This document shows, piece after piece, positions 9,708-20,983 of a stretch of DNA of 64,000 nucleotides. Position numbers and translations under genes: made by a program. The notes beneath the pieces were generated by a model that saw only the letters and a list, made by a program, of their open reading frames with translations, was not told the origin of the DNA and searched no databases. Position 1 is the first letter of the stretch, and each line of letters begins with the position of its first letter. The stretch lies in contig CM041776.1 in NCBI GenBank assembly GCA_023374045.1, positions 39,934,171-39,998,170 of the forward strand, written 5' to 3'. The stretch comes from Limonium bicolor (lineage: Eukaryota; Streptophyta; Magnoliopsida; Caryophyllales; Plumbaginaceae).

Positions 9708-10306
9708 TAGAATGGGAAACAATTAATTTGGGTCATAATATTGGCTATACCTATTTACCCATTCCATTTTAATATGTCGGTATAATACCTTTGACTTACT
9801 ATCATGCGCAACCCATTATACTGTTTCACTTCTTTTATACACTACCCTTTTTTTAAAACAGAAAAGGCAAAGTCAACATGTAATAGTTGTGGTAGGTCTC
9901 TCTTTATCTTTGTCGCATAGACAAATTGATGGATCAATGGTGAGGGACAGGGGGCGCCGGCCGCGTCTTCTTGGTTCTGAACCCTTCACAGAAATCTTGC
10001 ACAATCTTTTTCCGCCGCTAGAATAAATGCAAACTTACTTCCAACCCAACTTTCGTATTCACTTTTCAAAATTTTTAAACCCAATAACTCATGCTATCCT
10101 CGCAATCGTATCACTTGCCCTGTATATATAGAGTTAGCGACTTTGTTTATAGTCTCACACTCACTTACACACTCTCCAAACCAATCTGATCTGTTCTTCA
10201 AGCCCGCCTCACCACCTTTAGCTAGCATCTTGATCGAGCTTCTTTCAACCTTAAGCGACACGACCCTAGTAGTCAGTCAGTCAGTCAGTCAGTAGCCTCT
10301 ACTAAA
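9708..10306 (+). promoter_or_regulatory. Promoter and 5' UTR region of the GDSL gene
   Basis: AT-rich non-coding DNA. A TATA-box-like TGTATATATA lies at 10121-10130, about 180 bp before the ATG, and pyrimidine-rich CACTCACTTACACACTCTCC follows it, typical of a plant transcription start region. The 5' UTR ends in a short tetranucleotide run (10271-10293). The interpretation rests on position and composition only. Confidence 0.5.
10271..10293 (+). repeat. (AGTC)n tetranucleotide run in the 5' UTR
   Basis: About five and a half copies of AGTC, starting 36 bp before the GDSL start codon; likely length-variable. Confidence 0.85.
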
Positions 10307-12370
10307 ATGGGTAGCAGTGGAATAGCAAAGTTATGGTATGGTCTGATGCTCTCTTTTCTGTTGCATAAGACGAGAGCAGATTCACAAGTGCCATGTTACT
10401 TCATATTCGGTGATTCATTGGTTGATAATGGTAACAACAACGATAAAGCTTCGTTGGCAAGAGCTAATTACCTTCCTTATGGTATTGACTTCCCAAATGG
10501 TCCTACGGGGAGATTTTCAAACGGCAAACGGCTGTTGATGTTATTGGTACATTACATTTATCAAATCACTCACTTCCTCTATTTTAAAATTTTAATGTTT
10601 TGATGCATACATATAGTAGTATAGGGTTTCCATATCATTCATTTCTAATTGTTATTCTTCCAGTACCACGTGCATTTTTGAACAAATTATTTTATAAATC
10701 GAGTATATATATTGGATGTTGGATCAAGCAAGCGGGGATTTGTCTGTGATTTTTCTTTATTCGTGGTTAATGGTATGACTACTACACGCTTAATTATGAT
10801 ATGAGGAAATTAGAGCAGAAGTAACTTAATTAGACCAGTCCAGTGATATTGCTTGATTGGGGAATAATATGTGGGGGTCTATTATAAGTATATAAGTAGT
10901 AGTAGTACTATTGACGCTCTGACCATACGTCTCGTGAATATAATAAATACTCAAAATAATGTTAGAAATGCCAAAAAGATCATTCAATACTACTAATTAA
11001 TATCGAGTACCTTCATTTACGATCATGGAAATTCGGTCACGCTAGCTTTTAATTGTATGCTTGTTTGTTTTCTCAAGAGGTACGCGTGTACGCATATAGT
11101 AGGTGTACAACATTTATTGATATATTCATTTTTTCCTGAAAATTAATTAAGTTCATTGGTTAGTTTCATGTACTATTTTATTTACTATTATGCAAATTGA
11201 TATAATTGTGTTAATTAAAAAATGCCTCCCTGAAACACGATGCAGCCCAGCTACTAGGTTTCGATAACTACATCCCACCATATGCAACAGCAGAGGACAA
11301 GATGTACTTAAAGGAGTCAATTACGCTTCTGCTGCTGCAGGAATCAGGGAAGAAACTGGCCGTCAATTAGTAAGTTTTATTATATATATTTTTGACCAAT
11401 TCTGTATTCAGAACCAGAGAAACTAATGATGAGATAATGATAATTTTCAGGGAGGTAGAACTGCAATCAGTGGTCAAGTAGCAAATTACAAGAACACAGT
11501 ATCTCAAGTAGTAGACATACTTGGAGATGATGATTCTGCTGCAAATTATCTTAGTAAATGTATCTACTCAATTGGGATGGGAAGTAACGATTACCTCAAC
11601 AATTATTTCATGCCAATTATTACAATACTGGTTCACAATACACTCCAGATCAATATGCTGATGCACTTATTCAAGACTATTCACAACCACTAAGGGTACG
11701 TATACATTCATGACTTCTATTGATATCTATTCAGTATAATTAAACAAGAGATTAACTCTAGCTATTAATTGTCTGTACAGCAAATGTACAACTATGGTGC
11801 TAGGAAATTTGCTTTGATTGGTATTGGTCCAATTGGATGCAGCCCAAATGAGCTTGCAACAAGGAGTCAAGATGGAAAGACTTGTGTCTCTGAGATTAAT
11901 TCAGCAAATGAGATATTCAATAGTAAACTTAAGTCAATGGTTGATGAACTCAATAACCAAATGTCTGATGCCAAGTTCACTTATATTAACACGTATGGTA
12001 TTTCACAAGACATTGCCAACAAACCCATCTCAATATGGTAATCTATTACTATTATCATTCTTATTAATTACCTTGCATGGAATATATGTAATCACTTTTG
12101 TCTATACTGATCGATCGATGGATCTGCTCTTTGTTTTTTCTTTTCAGGATTTACAAATACGAATTCGGGTTGTTGTGGTGTTGGGCGAAACAATGGTCAG
12201 ATTACTTGTTTGCCATACCAAACACCATGCCAGAACAGGAACGAGTATTTATTCTGGGATGCTTATCATCCTACTGAAGCTGCGAATACTATTATTGGGC
12301 GAAGAGTTACAAGGCTGAATCATCTTCTGATGCTTATCCCTATGATATCCAGCAATTAGCTCAGCTATAA
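10307..12370 (+). CDS. GDSL esterase/lipase, five exons, with single-base frame breaks
   Basis: A secreted SGNH/GDSL-type esterase/lipase acting on ester bonds of lipids or cell-wall esters in the apoplast; the substrate cannot be told from sequence. Exons by GT/AG boundaries and homology: 10307-10546, 11246-11369, 11451-11695, 11781-12037, 12148-12370, giving about 360 codons, the usual family length. An N-terminal hydrophobic signal peptide (LWYGLMLSFLLHKTRA) precedes block I 'FIFGDSLVDNGNN' with the nucleophile Ser. Block III Gly and Asn are in 'GSNDYLNNY' (exon 3) and block V Asp/His in 'DAYHPTEAAN' (exon 5). Five exons is usual for this family. Exon 1 near 10526, exon 2 near 11293, exon 3 near 11615, exon 4 near 12026 and exon 5 near 12312 each need a one-base change to stay in frame, mostly next to short homopolymers. 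Either this is a young pseudogene or the assembly carries indel errors. All catalytic residues survive. Confidence 0.88.
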
Positions 12371-12622
12371 TATATAATTAATCCCTCAATTGATCTAAGA
12401 TTGAAATGTCATTCTTGTAAGTTTGTTTTGATCGATCTATAGTGTATTCATATATATATTGCCATATGTTTTTGTTTAAGGAATTGATTGTTCAAGTGTC
12501 ATAGTCTCGATGTTTTGTCTTTCATGTACTTTTTGTGTGATATCAATTTTTATACACATATAAGTTTATTTTGTGATTTGGCCTTTAAGTATTGTACCCT
12601 TAATTTTATTATCATTAATTAT
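12371..12622 (+). other. 3' flank of the GDSL gene
   Basis: AT-rich sequence following the TAA at 12368-12370, presumably 3' UTR and downstream DNA up to the copia LTR. I see no canonical AATAAA; AATATATAAT near 12369-12378 may serve. Confidence 0.45.
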
Positions 12623-12849
12623 TGGGATATTGGACCATCAGTTCATATATCTAGCCCATCTGTTAATAGCCCATTAGTGTAATTATGTAATTAGTCATAT
12701 TTTAGAGAATATTTTCTTCCTTTATCTTCCTTTTATCTTTTAGTTAGTTAAGATTCATCAGTTAGTATATATACATGTATTTAGCCCCGTTTACCAGTTG
12801 TACACAATATCAATAGAAACAAACTCTTTTCACTCGTTACAATTCTAAG
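12623..12849 (+). repeat. Copia 5' LTR
   Basis: Starts TGGGATATTGGACCATCAG and ends TCGTTACAATTCTAAG. Contains a TATA-like AGTATATATACATG and an AATATCAATAGAAAC segment. It matches 17352-17580 with a few substitutions and one-base indels. It lacks the usual terminal CA. Confidence 0.88.
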
Positions 12850-12850
12850 A

Positions 12851-12863
12851 TGGTATCAAGAGC
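12851..12863 (+). other. Copia primer-binding site
   Basis: TGGTATCAAGAGC, one inserted A away from TGGTATCAGAGC, the common plant site complementary to initiator tRNA-Met. Confidence 0.8.
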
Positions 12864-12908
12864 GCAGACAGTTACACATTCCTTTCAAGTTTTCATAACT
12901 GAGCGATT

Positions 12909-14100
12909 ATGGCTACTGGCGATAAGGGAATCAAAGACGTAGTACCAAATCCAGCAAACACAAACACACATCGACAGTAATGATCCTTTGTATGTACACG
13001 CGGCTGAGAATCCAGGGTTAATTCTCACGCCTAAGTTCGATGGAACTGGGTTCCTTGGGTGGAAGTGCGACATAGTTACAACACTTAAAACAAAAACCAA
13101 ATTTGGTTTCCTAACCGGGAAAATCAAGAAGCCCGACGAAAGTGATGAAATCCGATATGCAGCCTGGGTGGGATCTTGCTCGTTAGTGGTGTCTTGGCTT
13201 AAAAACGCATTGGGGCCGACTGTTCTCCAAGGCGTTCGTTATCTTGAAGACCCTCAAGAAATTTGGTCTTCCCTCTGTGATCGATATGAGAAAAGTAATC
13301 TGGCGCAAATCCATTCCTTGAAGTGAAATCTGGAGAAGTCAGACAAGAAGAAAGTTCAGTCGCAGAGTATTACAATAAGCTCAAGAAGGTATGAGGAGAA
13401 TTAGAGCAAGCGTGGCCGGCAAAGATGATGTACCTGCGGTGGCTGTACTTGTGGAGTGAATAAGGCCATCAAGAAGGCGGCGGACCAAGACAAACTTGTC
13501 CACTTCTTGATGGGACTCAACCGGAATTACTTGTCGATCCGGGGGCAAATTCTGGCCATGGAGGAGCCGCCGTCCCTTGAGAAAGCCTTCTCTCTCATTA
13601 TCCAGGAAGTAGAACAGAGGGGGAGCAAAAATTTGGGGAAGCAATGTCCTTATCCAGTTACCGTCCTGCAAATACAGACAAAAGAATCCCTAATAGCAGA
13701 ATCGAAGTGGAAAGAAAGAAAAATTTGTACCTACTGCAAGAAAGGCGGTCACAATTCAAAAGAGTGTTACCAGAGGCTAAAATGCAGTCATTGTAAGAAA
13801 ATAGGGCATTTGGACACTGATTGCTTTCACCTTCATGGGAAAGACAACGTCCTCGCGCGAAGAAAGAAAAACTTCACAAATGTCGCGAGAGAAGAGCAAG
13901 TTTCAGAAAAGGAAAATCAGGGTGACAGGTTTACACCCAGACAAATTCAACAAATCACCGAATTAATTCGTGGAGTGAGCACCAGAACAAAGGCAGAGGA
14001 AGTGAATTACTGCAATTTCTCAGGTAATACTTCTTACTGCACTTGTAATAAGCTTTGTTTCATGAGCAAAAATGTTCATAATGATCTCGAAGGGAAGTGA
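12909..14100 (+). pseudogene. Copia gag, frameshifted
   Basis: ATG at 12909; the frame shifts near 12965. Codons from 12988 encode the copia gag core: 'FDGTGFLGWKCDIVTTLKTK', then 'WLKNALGPTVLQGVRYLEDP' and 'EIWSSLCDRYEKSN'. After a break near 13325 the frame reopens at 13456 ('DQDKLVHFLMGLN') and ends with two nucleocapsid knuckles, CTYCKKGGHNSKEC and CSHCKKIGHLDTDC, near 13725-13825. Gag forms the virus-like particle; this copy is broken. Confidence 0.88.
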
Positions 14101-15484
14101 TAGTGGATTCCGGTGCCACTGACCATATGTCAGGGACTAGAAGCTTGTTCGAAAACTGGAGAAATCTCCAAACAGGTAAAGTAGTGATCTTACCAGACGG
14201 ACGACCACAAACTGTAAACCTAATCGGAGATGTGAAACTGGGAAATACTGGCTTAGAGGGGTTCTTTACGTGCCTAATTTCGTCTTCAATCTAGTCTCGG
14301 TAAAGAAGCTAAGCATGCAACTCGATTCTTCTGTAATTTTTGATGGAAGTAATTGTTTTCTCAGGACCGTTCGACAGGAACGAGTAGAAGAATCGGGAAC
14401 GACCAAAGCGGGTTGTACATTTTGGACCCGACAGAGGCGGATATGTGCTTGGGTAATGTTGCGATGGATCAGGGCCGCAATATGGTAATGGGCATCGATC
14501 TGGTAGTCAGGCTAAAGGCAGTGGAAGTGTAAAGCGAGGCCATGTACCATTTAAAAAGCTAGTTTCAATGGGCTTAATAAAATAAAAGGATTTTCCAGAT
14601 AATTATGCTTGTGATATATGTTACAAACAGAGCACATCGATTACCATTTGATAAGTCATCGATTAAACGAAAAGGTCATTTGAAATGATACACATCAACG
14701 TGTGGGGTCCATTCAAGACCGAAATGTATAATGGGTATAGATTTCGTTTGTTTTGTCGATGATTTCACAAGAACGACGTGGGTTCAACTTATTAAATGGA
14801 AAAGTGAAGCCTGGGAGACAGCCGTAAATTTTATCCGAATGGTAGAGCGGCAATTTGAAACAAAAATCAAGATTGTTCGAACAGACAATGCTAAGGAACT
14901 AGGGAGGTCCAATGAAGGAAAATTCTTTTATGCAAAGGAAGGGATAGTACACCAAAAACATGTGCATACACACCCCAACAGAATGCAGTGGTTGAACGAC
15001 GACATAAATATCTACTTGAGACGGCAAGAGCAATATACTTCCAATCTAATGTTCCACTTGCATATTGAGGAGAATGCATTCTGCATGCAACTTATTTAAT
15101 CAATAGGCTTCCTTTAAAGGTATTAGAAGGAAGGACTCCTTTTGAAAGCTTACACGGTACCAAAGTACAGTATGAGAAGATAAATCCATTAGGGTGCTTA
15201 TGTTACAAACTTTGGTAAACGGTAACGGTGGAAAATTCAGTCCAAGGGGAGAAGCTTGTGTCTATCTTGGCGAAGATCCGAGAAAGAAAGGGCACAAAGT
15301 TCTGAGTTTAGCAAGCCAGACAGTAGAGGTTTACAGAGATGTCAAATTTCATACCAATGTTTTTCCATATTCGAAAAACAAGGAAGATCACTCCAACATT
15401 CTAACTCCCACAGATATACGTGTATCTCATGATGAAGGGATTAACCAGAGTTTTGATACTTATCAGGTTGCTGTGTGCAGATGA
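14097..15484 (+). pseudogene. Copia protease and integrase, frameshifted
   Basis: The frame 14097-14294 starts MIVDSGATDHMSG, the aspartic-protease active site of copia elements. The integrase core follows at 14731 ('IDFVCFVDDFTRTTWVQLIK' and 'IVRTDNAKEL', with two catalytic Asp) after a badly decayed HHCC region at 14480-14700. The C-terminal copia integrase signature 'NPLGCLCY' and 'KFSPRGEACVYLGEDPRKKG' is near 15187-15290. Confidence 0.85.
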
Positions 15485-15749
15485 TGAAAGCAATTAAATG
15501 TAGCCGAACCTGACAAGTTAGAAATAGAAGTTCTTTTCGAGCCTCACCTTCGCCGTTCAGGTAGAGAGAGTCACACCCTGCATATTAAGTGACTATGTAT
15601 GCAATGCAGTTTTTCAAAGGGTGTTGGACGAAGAGTATACAAAATACCAGTGAATGCAATAATCTCATCGACAATTATGAAATTCTTACTGATATAAGGC
15701 CAAGTGTTTGTACAGCTCTTTTATCACACAGTCATAATAGAGTTTCAGA

Positions 15750-17340
15750 TGTCATAGACATGCAGGAGCCACGTAGTTATAGAGAAGCATCTAGGCATGA
15801 TCATTGGCAGAAGGCTATGTATGTGGAATTACAGGCTCTTAGAGATAACGATACGATACATGGGACATTGTTACTTTACCTCAAGGCAAGAAGGTGATAG
15901 GGTGTAAATGGGTTTATCGAACTAAACTCAAATCAGATGGGACACTAGAAAGGTACAAAGCGAGACTGGTTGCCAAAGGCTTTACTCAACGACACAGTTT
16001 GGATTACAATGAAACCTTTTCACTGGTGGTCAAACTAACAACCATACGAGCTCTCATTGTTGTTGCACTGAATAAAGGATGGGTTATAAACCAGCTCGAT
16101 GTTAATAACGCCTTTTTACATGGTGATCTTGATGAAGAAGTTTACATGAAAATTCCCGATGGTCTTGAAGTCAATGGTACCAATAAAGCTTGTCTTCTCG
16201 GAAATCATTATATGGGTTAAAGCAAGCATGCATCTAGACAGTGGTTTTCTAAGCTCGCAAATTTTCTGCGAACTCTTTCTTTCACACAGTCCAAGAATGA
16301 CTATTCACTCTTCTTCAAGGAAACAGAGGAAGGGAAAATTTTCATTGCTGTTTATGTAGACGATATACTGGTTGTGGGGCAGAATCAAAAGGAAATAAAC
16401 AACATCAAACATGCTCTGGACTTGAATTTCAAGATTAAAGACATAGGACATTTGCATTACTTTTTGGGCATAGAGTTTATCAAGACACAGGAAGGATATA
16501 TCCTATCCTAGCGAAAGTTTTGCATGGACTTGATCAGTGAGTTTGACTGCAGTGATAAAAGGGCAGCACGAGGGCCCATGATAGTGGGAAAACAGTTGTT
16601 ATATGATGATGGGACGCCTCTACATGATCCCACCATCTATCGAAGACTAGTGGGAAAGCTGAATTATTTATCTAATACTCGACCAGACATCAGCTTTACC
16701 GTCCAAAATCTCAGCCAATTTATATGCAGCATCCTACTGATATTCACATGGAGGCAGCTTTACATGCACTTTGTTATGTTAAGGGTACTGTGAATTATGT
16801 ATTATGCTCACCGGTAGCAATCATGCATCACTGACTCTCTCATGGCTTATTGTGATTCTGATTGGGCGGCATGCCCTAACACTAGAAAGTCAGTCTCTGG
16901 CTATTATATTTTCCTCGGAGATAGCCCTATTTCATGGAAGACTAAGAACGAGGTTCCAACTCTTTATCTAGCGCAGAGGCAGAGTATCGCTCACTCCGAC
17001 GTGTAACAGCAGAATTGACTTGGCTTACTCGTCTTTTACATGAACTAGGTGTTGACAACATAACACCGGTCCCTGTTAAGTGCGATAACCAGTCCGCGAT
17101 ATATATAGCATGAAATCCTGTATTCCATGAACGACAAAGCATATTGAGATAGATTGTCACTTTGTACGAGAAAAGATCCAACAAGGTCTAGTTGATGTGA
17201 TTTATACTCCTACTACCACACAGTTGGCAGATATGATGACAAAGGTTCTACCAGGAATCAAGTACAAAGATCAACTGCACGAAATAGGCATGCGAGATAG
17301 TCACAAGGCAAGCCTTGGTAATCTAGCTTACCTATGGCTT
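15750..17340 (+). pseudogene. Copia reverse transcriptase and RNase H, frameshifted
   Basis: RT begins 'EPRSYREASRHDHWQKAMYV' near 15768 and continues at 15894 with 'GCKWVYRTKLKSDGTLERYK', 'ARLVAKGF' and 'INQLDVNNAFLHGDL'. The catalytic 'FIAVYVDDILVVGQN' is near 16340-16385. RNase H is readable from '[20 protein letters not shown]' near 16848 to 'LADMMTKVLPG' near 17222. At least five frame breaks separate these blocks. Confidence 0.88.
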
Positions 17341-17351
17341 GAAGGGGGGTT

Positions 17352-17580
17352 TGGGATATTGGACCATCAGTTCATATATCTTAGCCCATCTGTTAATAGG
17401 CCCATTAGTGTTAATTATGTAATTAGTCATATTTAGAGAAATCTCTTCTTCCTTTTATCTTCCTTTATCTTTTAGTTAGTTAAGATTCATCAGTTAGTAT
17501 ATATACATGATTTAGCCCCGTTTACCAGCTGTACACAATATCAATAGAAACAAACTCTTTTCACTCGTTGCAATTCTAAG
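17352..17580 (+). repeat. Copia 3' LTR
   Basis: Direct repeat of 12623-12849, preceded by the purine run at 17341-17349 that primes plus-strand synthesis. Confidence 0.88.
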
Positions 17581-18538
17581 ATTAATCCGTAAACATAAAA
17601 AAGAACAAACGATATGCCAATATAAAATTACCAAAGGGACCTAGTTGGAAGGGAATAAGAAAGAAACTTTTTTTTTAAAAAAAGAAAGTAGAATGTCCAC
17701 CAAAGCGCTCTAAAGATGGAATTTCTTATTTGTGTGTCAAGGAATTCGTCTTCGAATTTGTATCGTTCATTTTTCTTGAAGTATGATATTCATTTATTGA
17801 ATTAAGATGTAATTCAATTACATCCACAAAGTAGATCATCCAACGATCGTATTTGTACACGTGATTTAATGAGAGAAATATTATGGTAGAGAGAGGATGA
17901 TAGCGGAAGACCACCCACCAAGTGCTATATTCATGGATATATATAGGTATAGGAAGTGTTTTTACACAAGACACTTCTTTAGGGTTGTGTCTTTTCATAA
18001 AGACATTTCCTCTATAGAGACACTTCTTTTATAAGGTCTTGTTTGGATTAACAACTTAATCCATACGGAATTACTCTTGACTAATTACCTAAATAACCCT
18101 TGAGTTCCTATTTACCAAAATAACATTGTATTATATATATTTCCTACAATTATGTTGTTTTGCGTGCTTTGAGATCCTTGGTGAGCAGTGAAGTGAAAAA
18201 TGTGTCTTCTAGCTTAATGTTGAGGTTCCACCCAATTTCATATATACCATGTTGGAGTGTGTTATCACAACTTCAAAGGCCGTATAACTATTCAACAAAA
18301 CTCCCCACCCACTTCTCGACTAGATGAAAATCCAAATAAATCCAGATCCCTAATCAAGGGAAGTCTAGACATCATAATTCACAAGCCATGGTAAGCATTG
18401 CTTTGACGAATCTTCCTGACCTCTCTAAATATAAAAGCATTCACGTGTTTTTGTAGTAGGACGGCCAAGTTCATCCTTTCTTTTGACTAAGTTATGAAAC
18501 TCAACCACAATTCGAAAAAGATGTTGAAACCTTTACTC
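17581..18538. other. AT-rich intergenic DNA between copia and LINE 2
   Basis: No recognisable gene. The 90-codon minus-strand open frame at 17726-17998 has no family resemblance. A local inverted set around 17960-18040 (AGACACTTCTTT ... AGAGACACTTCTTTTATAAG) suggests a decayed repeat. Confidence 0.4.
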
Positions 18539-20983
18539 TTTTTTTTTATATTAACTTGAGCTCACCATATATTAGAATACAAAAACATCAAATAGCAAGA
18601 CTCAAAGAGCTAAAGCCCTCTCATCATGCTAGGTCCAGATCTAACTTACACGCCGCAATAAACATTAGGGGGAACATTTCCTCCATCAAAACCAAAGTAC
18701 TTTCTGACTAGGGATTACCCATATTGCATACTAGCCTAACCGGATAGTTATCATTCAAAGTAGTATTACCCCTTTACACTGCTAGAAAAATGAGGTAATA
18801 AGTATCTAACTTTGGAATATCATCCCAACTAGCGTTATCCCTTCTAATTTCTTCCCATTGAGACATTCTCAAATGCTTTTCTACTGAATCAAAGAAAATG
18901 TTATGGCTACCCCCACCGAGATAGCAAGTTCCATAGCAATTCTTTTTGCTTTGATGTCAGTATACTACATTTTAAAGTGCTGAAGATTCTTCGATTGAAA
19001 GCTGTAATGGAGTGCCATGGTCGGCGTTACGAAGGAGACCCGCTATGACCCGATCCCCATATCGACTGAAGTGCATACCTATATAGATATTGAGGAAACC
19101 ACTAGGTGGAGGAGACCAATGTCTTTGAGTAATAGAAGGGAGAAAGATTTCTTCATCACCTGAATATAAGCATCTGTAAAATAACTATTTACCTCGACTT
19201 CTCTCTTCCATGATAGCTTTGAATTATGCTTGACTTTATTCCTCGAGGCATAGATAACCCAGAGATTGTTGGCCATGTGGGAGAGCTTTTTGGCACTCCA
19301 AACATTGGTCATTCGAAAAAAACCAATCTAGAAGACCATCCACGTTCTTCAGGACACCATTAACTTCAATCAAATCCTTCTAAATCTCACTCACAGCACA
19401 ACAATGGAAGAAGAAATGGGCCAGATTATCCTTGGCCCCACAGAAAAAGCATTTGGAATCACCTCCAATCCACCAAGCCAGATTATCCTGACAAGGGATG
19501 ATGTTCCCCAAAAATTTCCAGAGATTGAGCTTTACTCTTAGGGAGGAAATAGAAGAGATGGTCTTTTTACATACTCTGCTAATATAATGAGACTGATTGA
19601 AAGAACTCTCCACAACCAATTCATTCACCAAAAAGTTATAAGCCGATTTGATTGAGAACTTTTTGTCTTTTGAGAGAGTCCAGATCTAATTTAAACTACG
19701 AACATTTTCTTGAGTCATAGAAAAGTTTGCCCCTGAAGTAGGCTGCTGCTGGGAACCATCTCTGAGTAAATTCAAACACAGAGGAAATAGACTTCCAGAT
19801 AGTGCTACCTTTAAAAGAAAGTTGGCAGTCTCTAATGTTGTTATTTGGATAATAGAGATGTTTCATAGCTTGGGCTACTAGCGACCCCAGATTCGTGAGT
19901 AATCTCCAAAGCTGTTTTACTAGAAGAGCTTTGTTGAAATCTTCCACTTCTTTGAAACCTAGACCACCTTGATCCACATTATCATACACCTTCGACCATT
20001 TGATCCAATGAGAGAGACTTTTTATCAACTTTACCACTCCAACAAAAGGAGGAAAAGGATGAATTGAGCTTAGCGATGATACCCTTGGGGAGGGGAAAAA
20101 GGGACATAGTATAATTGGGTATAGACTAGAGAACACTAGAAACCATAATGGATCTAGTTTCCTGGGCTATAGGCTTAGTCCAACTAGAAATCCTTTTGTG
20201 AACTGAATCCAAGAGATAGGTGAAGAGATCATATTTCCTCCTACCTATTTTTAGGGGGAGACCAAGATATTTGGTGAAGCAGGGGACCTCTTGAACATTG
20301 AGCATGCTGGATAGGTTACCTTTGATGGTAGAGGATAATTTTTTGCTAAACAAAAGTTCAGATTTGAGATGGTTTATTTTGTGCCTAGAGGCTTGAAGGA
20401 ATTTTGTAAGGATTTGGTTAAGATGAGAGATATTTGTGGGGTTAGCTTTACCAAAGAGGAGAATATCATCAGCAAAAGCTAAATGAGAAATAGATGGGAA
20501 ATGGGGGAGAGCTTAATCCCATGATAATCTTCATTAATATAAAACTTATTAAGGAGACTGGAGAGAGCTTCCTGGGCCAAAATAAATAAGAAAAGGGAAA
20601 GAGGATCACCTTTTCTAATGCCCCTAGACTGAGTAAAAGTATAAACTAGCTTACCATTAATGAGGATGGAGCATCTGATTGATCAGACACAATTCAAGAC
20701 AAGGGTGATCCAATTCGACGGAAACCTATCGAGGATAGAACATCTTGGAGAAAAGACCACTCTAATATGTCATAGGCCTTGCTAAGATCCAATTTGAGCG
20801 CGAAGAAACCATTCTTAACAGCTTGATTTTTTCTAAGAAGTGTTGAAGCTTGCCCGCTAAAATGATGTTATCCTTGATAAGTCTACCTTTCACAAATCTA
20901 GAAGGATTGTGAGAAATGAGATGTGGGAGAATATACTAAATTCTGTTTGCCAAGGTCTTGGAAGCAATCTTATACACGAAATT
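18539..20983 (-). mobile_element. LINE, second copy of the 4663-9693 family, 5'-truncated
   Basis: Minus-strand LINE whose poly(A) appears as poly(T) at 18539-18548, preceded (in LINE sense) by the same 3' UTR motif, TAATATATGG. Sequence matches the first LINE from its RT (near 7260 of that copy) to the 3' end. It stops abruptly at 20983, where a gypsy LTR begins with TGAAATACCCC. No target duplication can be found, because the 5' side is replaced by the LTR. Confidence 0.88.
19079..20930 (-). pseudogene. LINE 2 reverse transcriptase and zf-RVT remnants
   Basis: Read on the minus strand. RT 'SRGIRKGDP' is near 20625 and the catalytic 'ISHLAFADDILLFGKA' near 20440-20490 with both Asp intact. 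Then come 'EVPCFTKYLGLPLKIGRRKY' (20126-20353), 'WIKWSKVYDNVDQGGLGFKE' (19696-20136), the zf-RVT segment 'CFFCGAKDNLAHFFFHCCAV' (19380-19631) with the Cys spacing better kept than in the first copy, and 'KKLSHMANNLWVIYASRNKV' (19079-19312). Each block is in a different frame. Confidence 0.87.

Larger units (their letters stand above)
12623..17580 (+). mobile_element. Ty1/copia LTR retrotransposon, decayed
   Basis: About 4.96 kb, bounded by direct repeats of about 228 bp (12623-12849 and 17352-17580), with a tRNA-Met-type primer-binding site right after the left LTR and a purine run (GAAGGGGGG) right before the right LTR. Coding order is gag with two CCHC knuckles, protease (DSGA), integrase, reverse transcriptase (YVDD) and RNase H, which is the copia order. 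Many frameshifts and stops break the polyprotein. LTR identity by eye is about 95%, suggesting a moderately old insertion. Possible target duplication ATTAAT lies just left of the left LTR and right of the right LTR, but alignment of the ends is uncertain. It inserted about 250 bp downstream of the GDSL gene in the same orientation. Confidence 0.92.
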
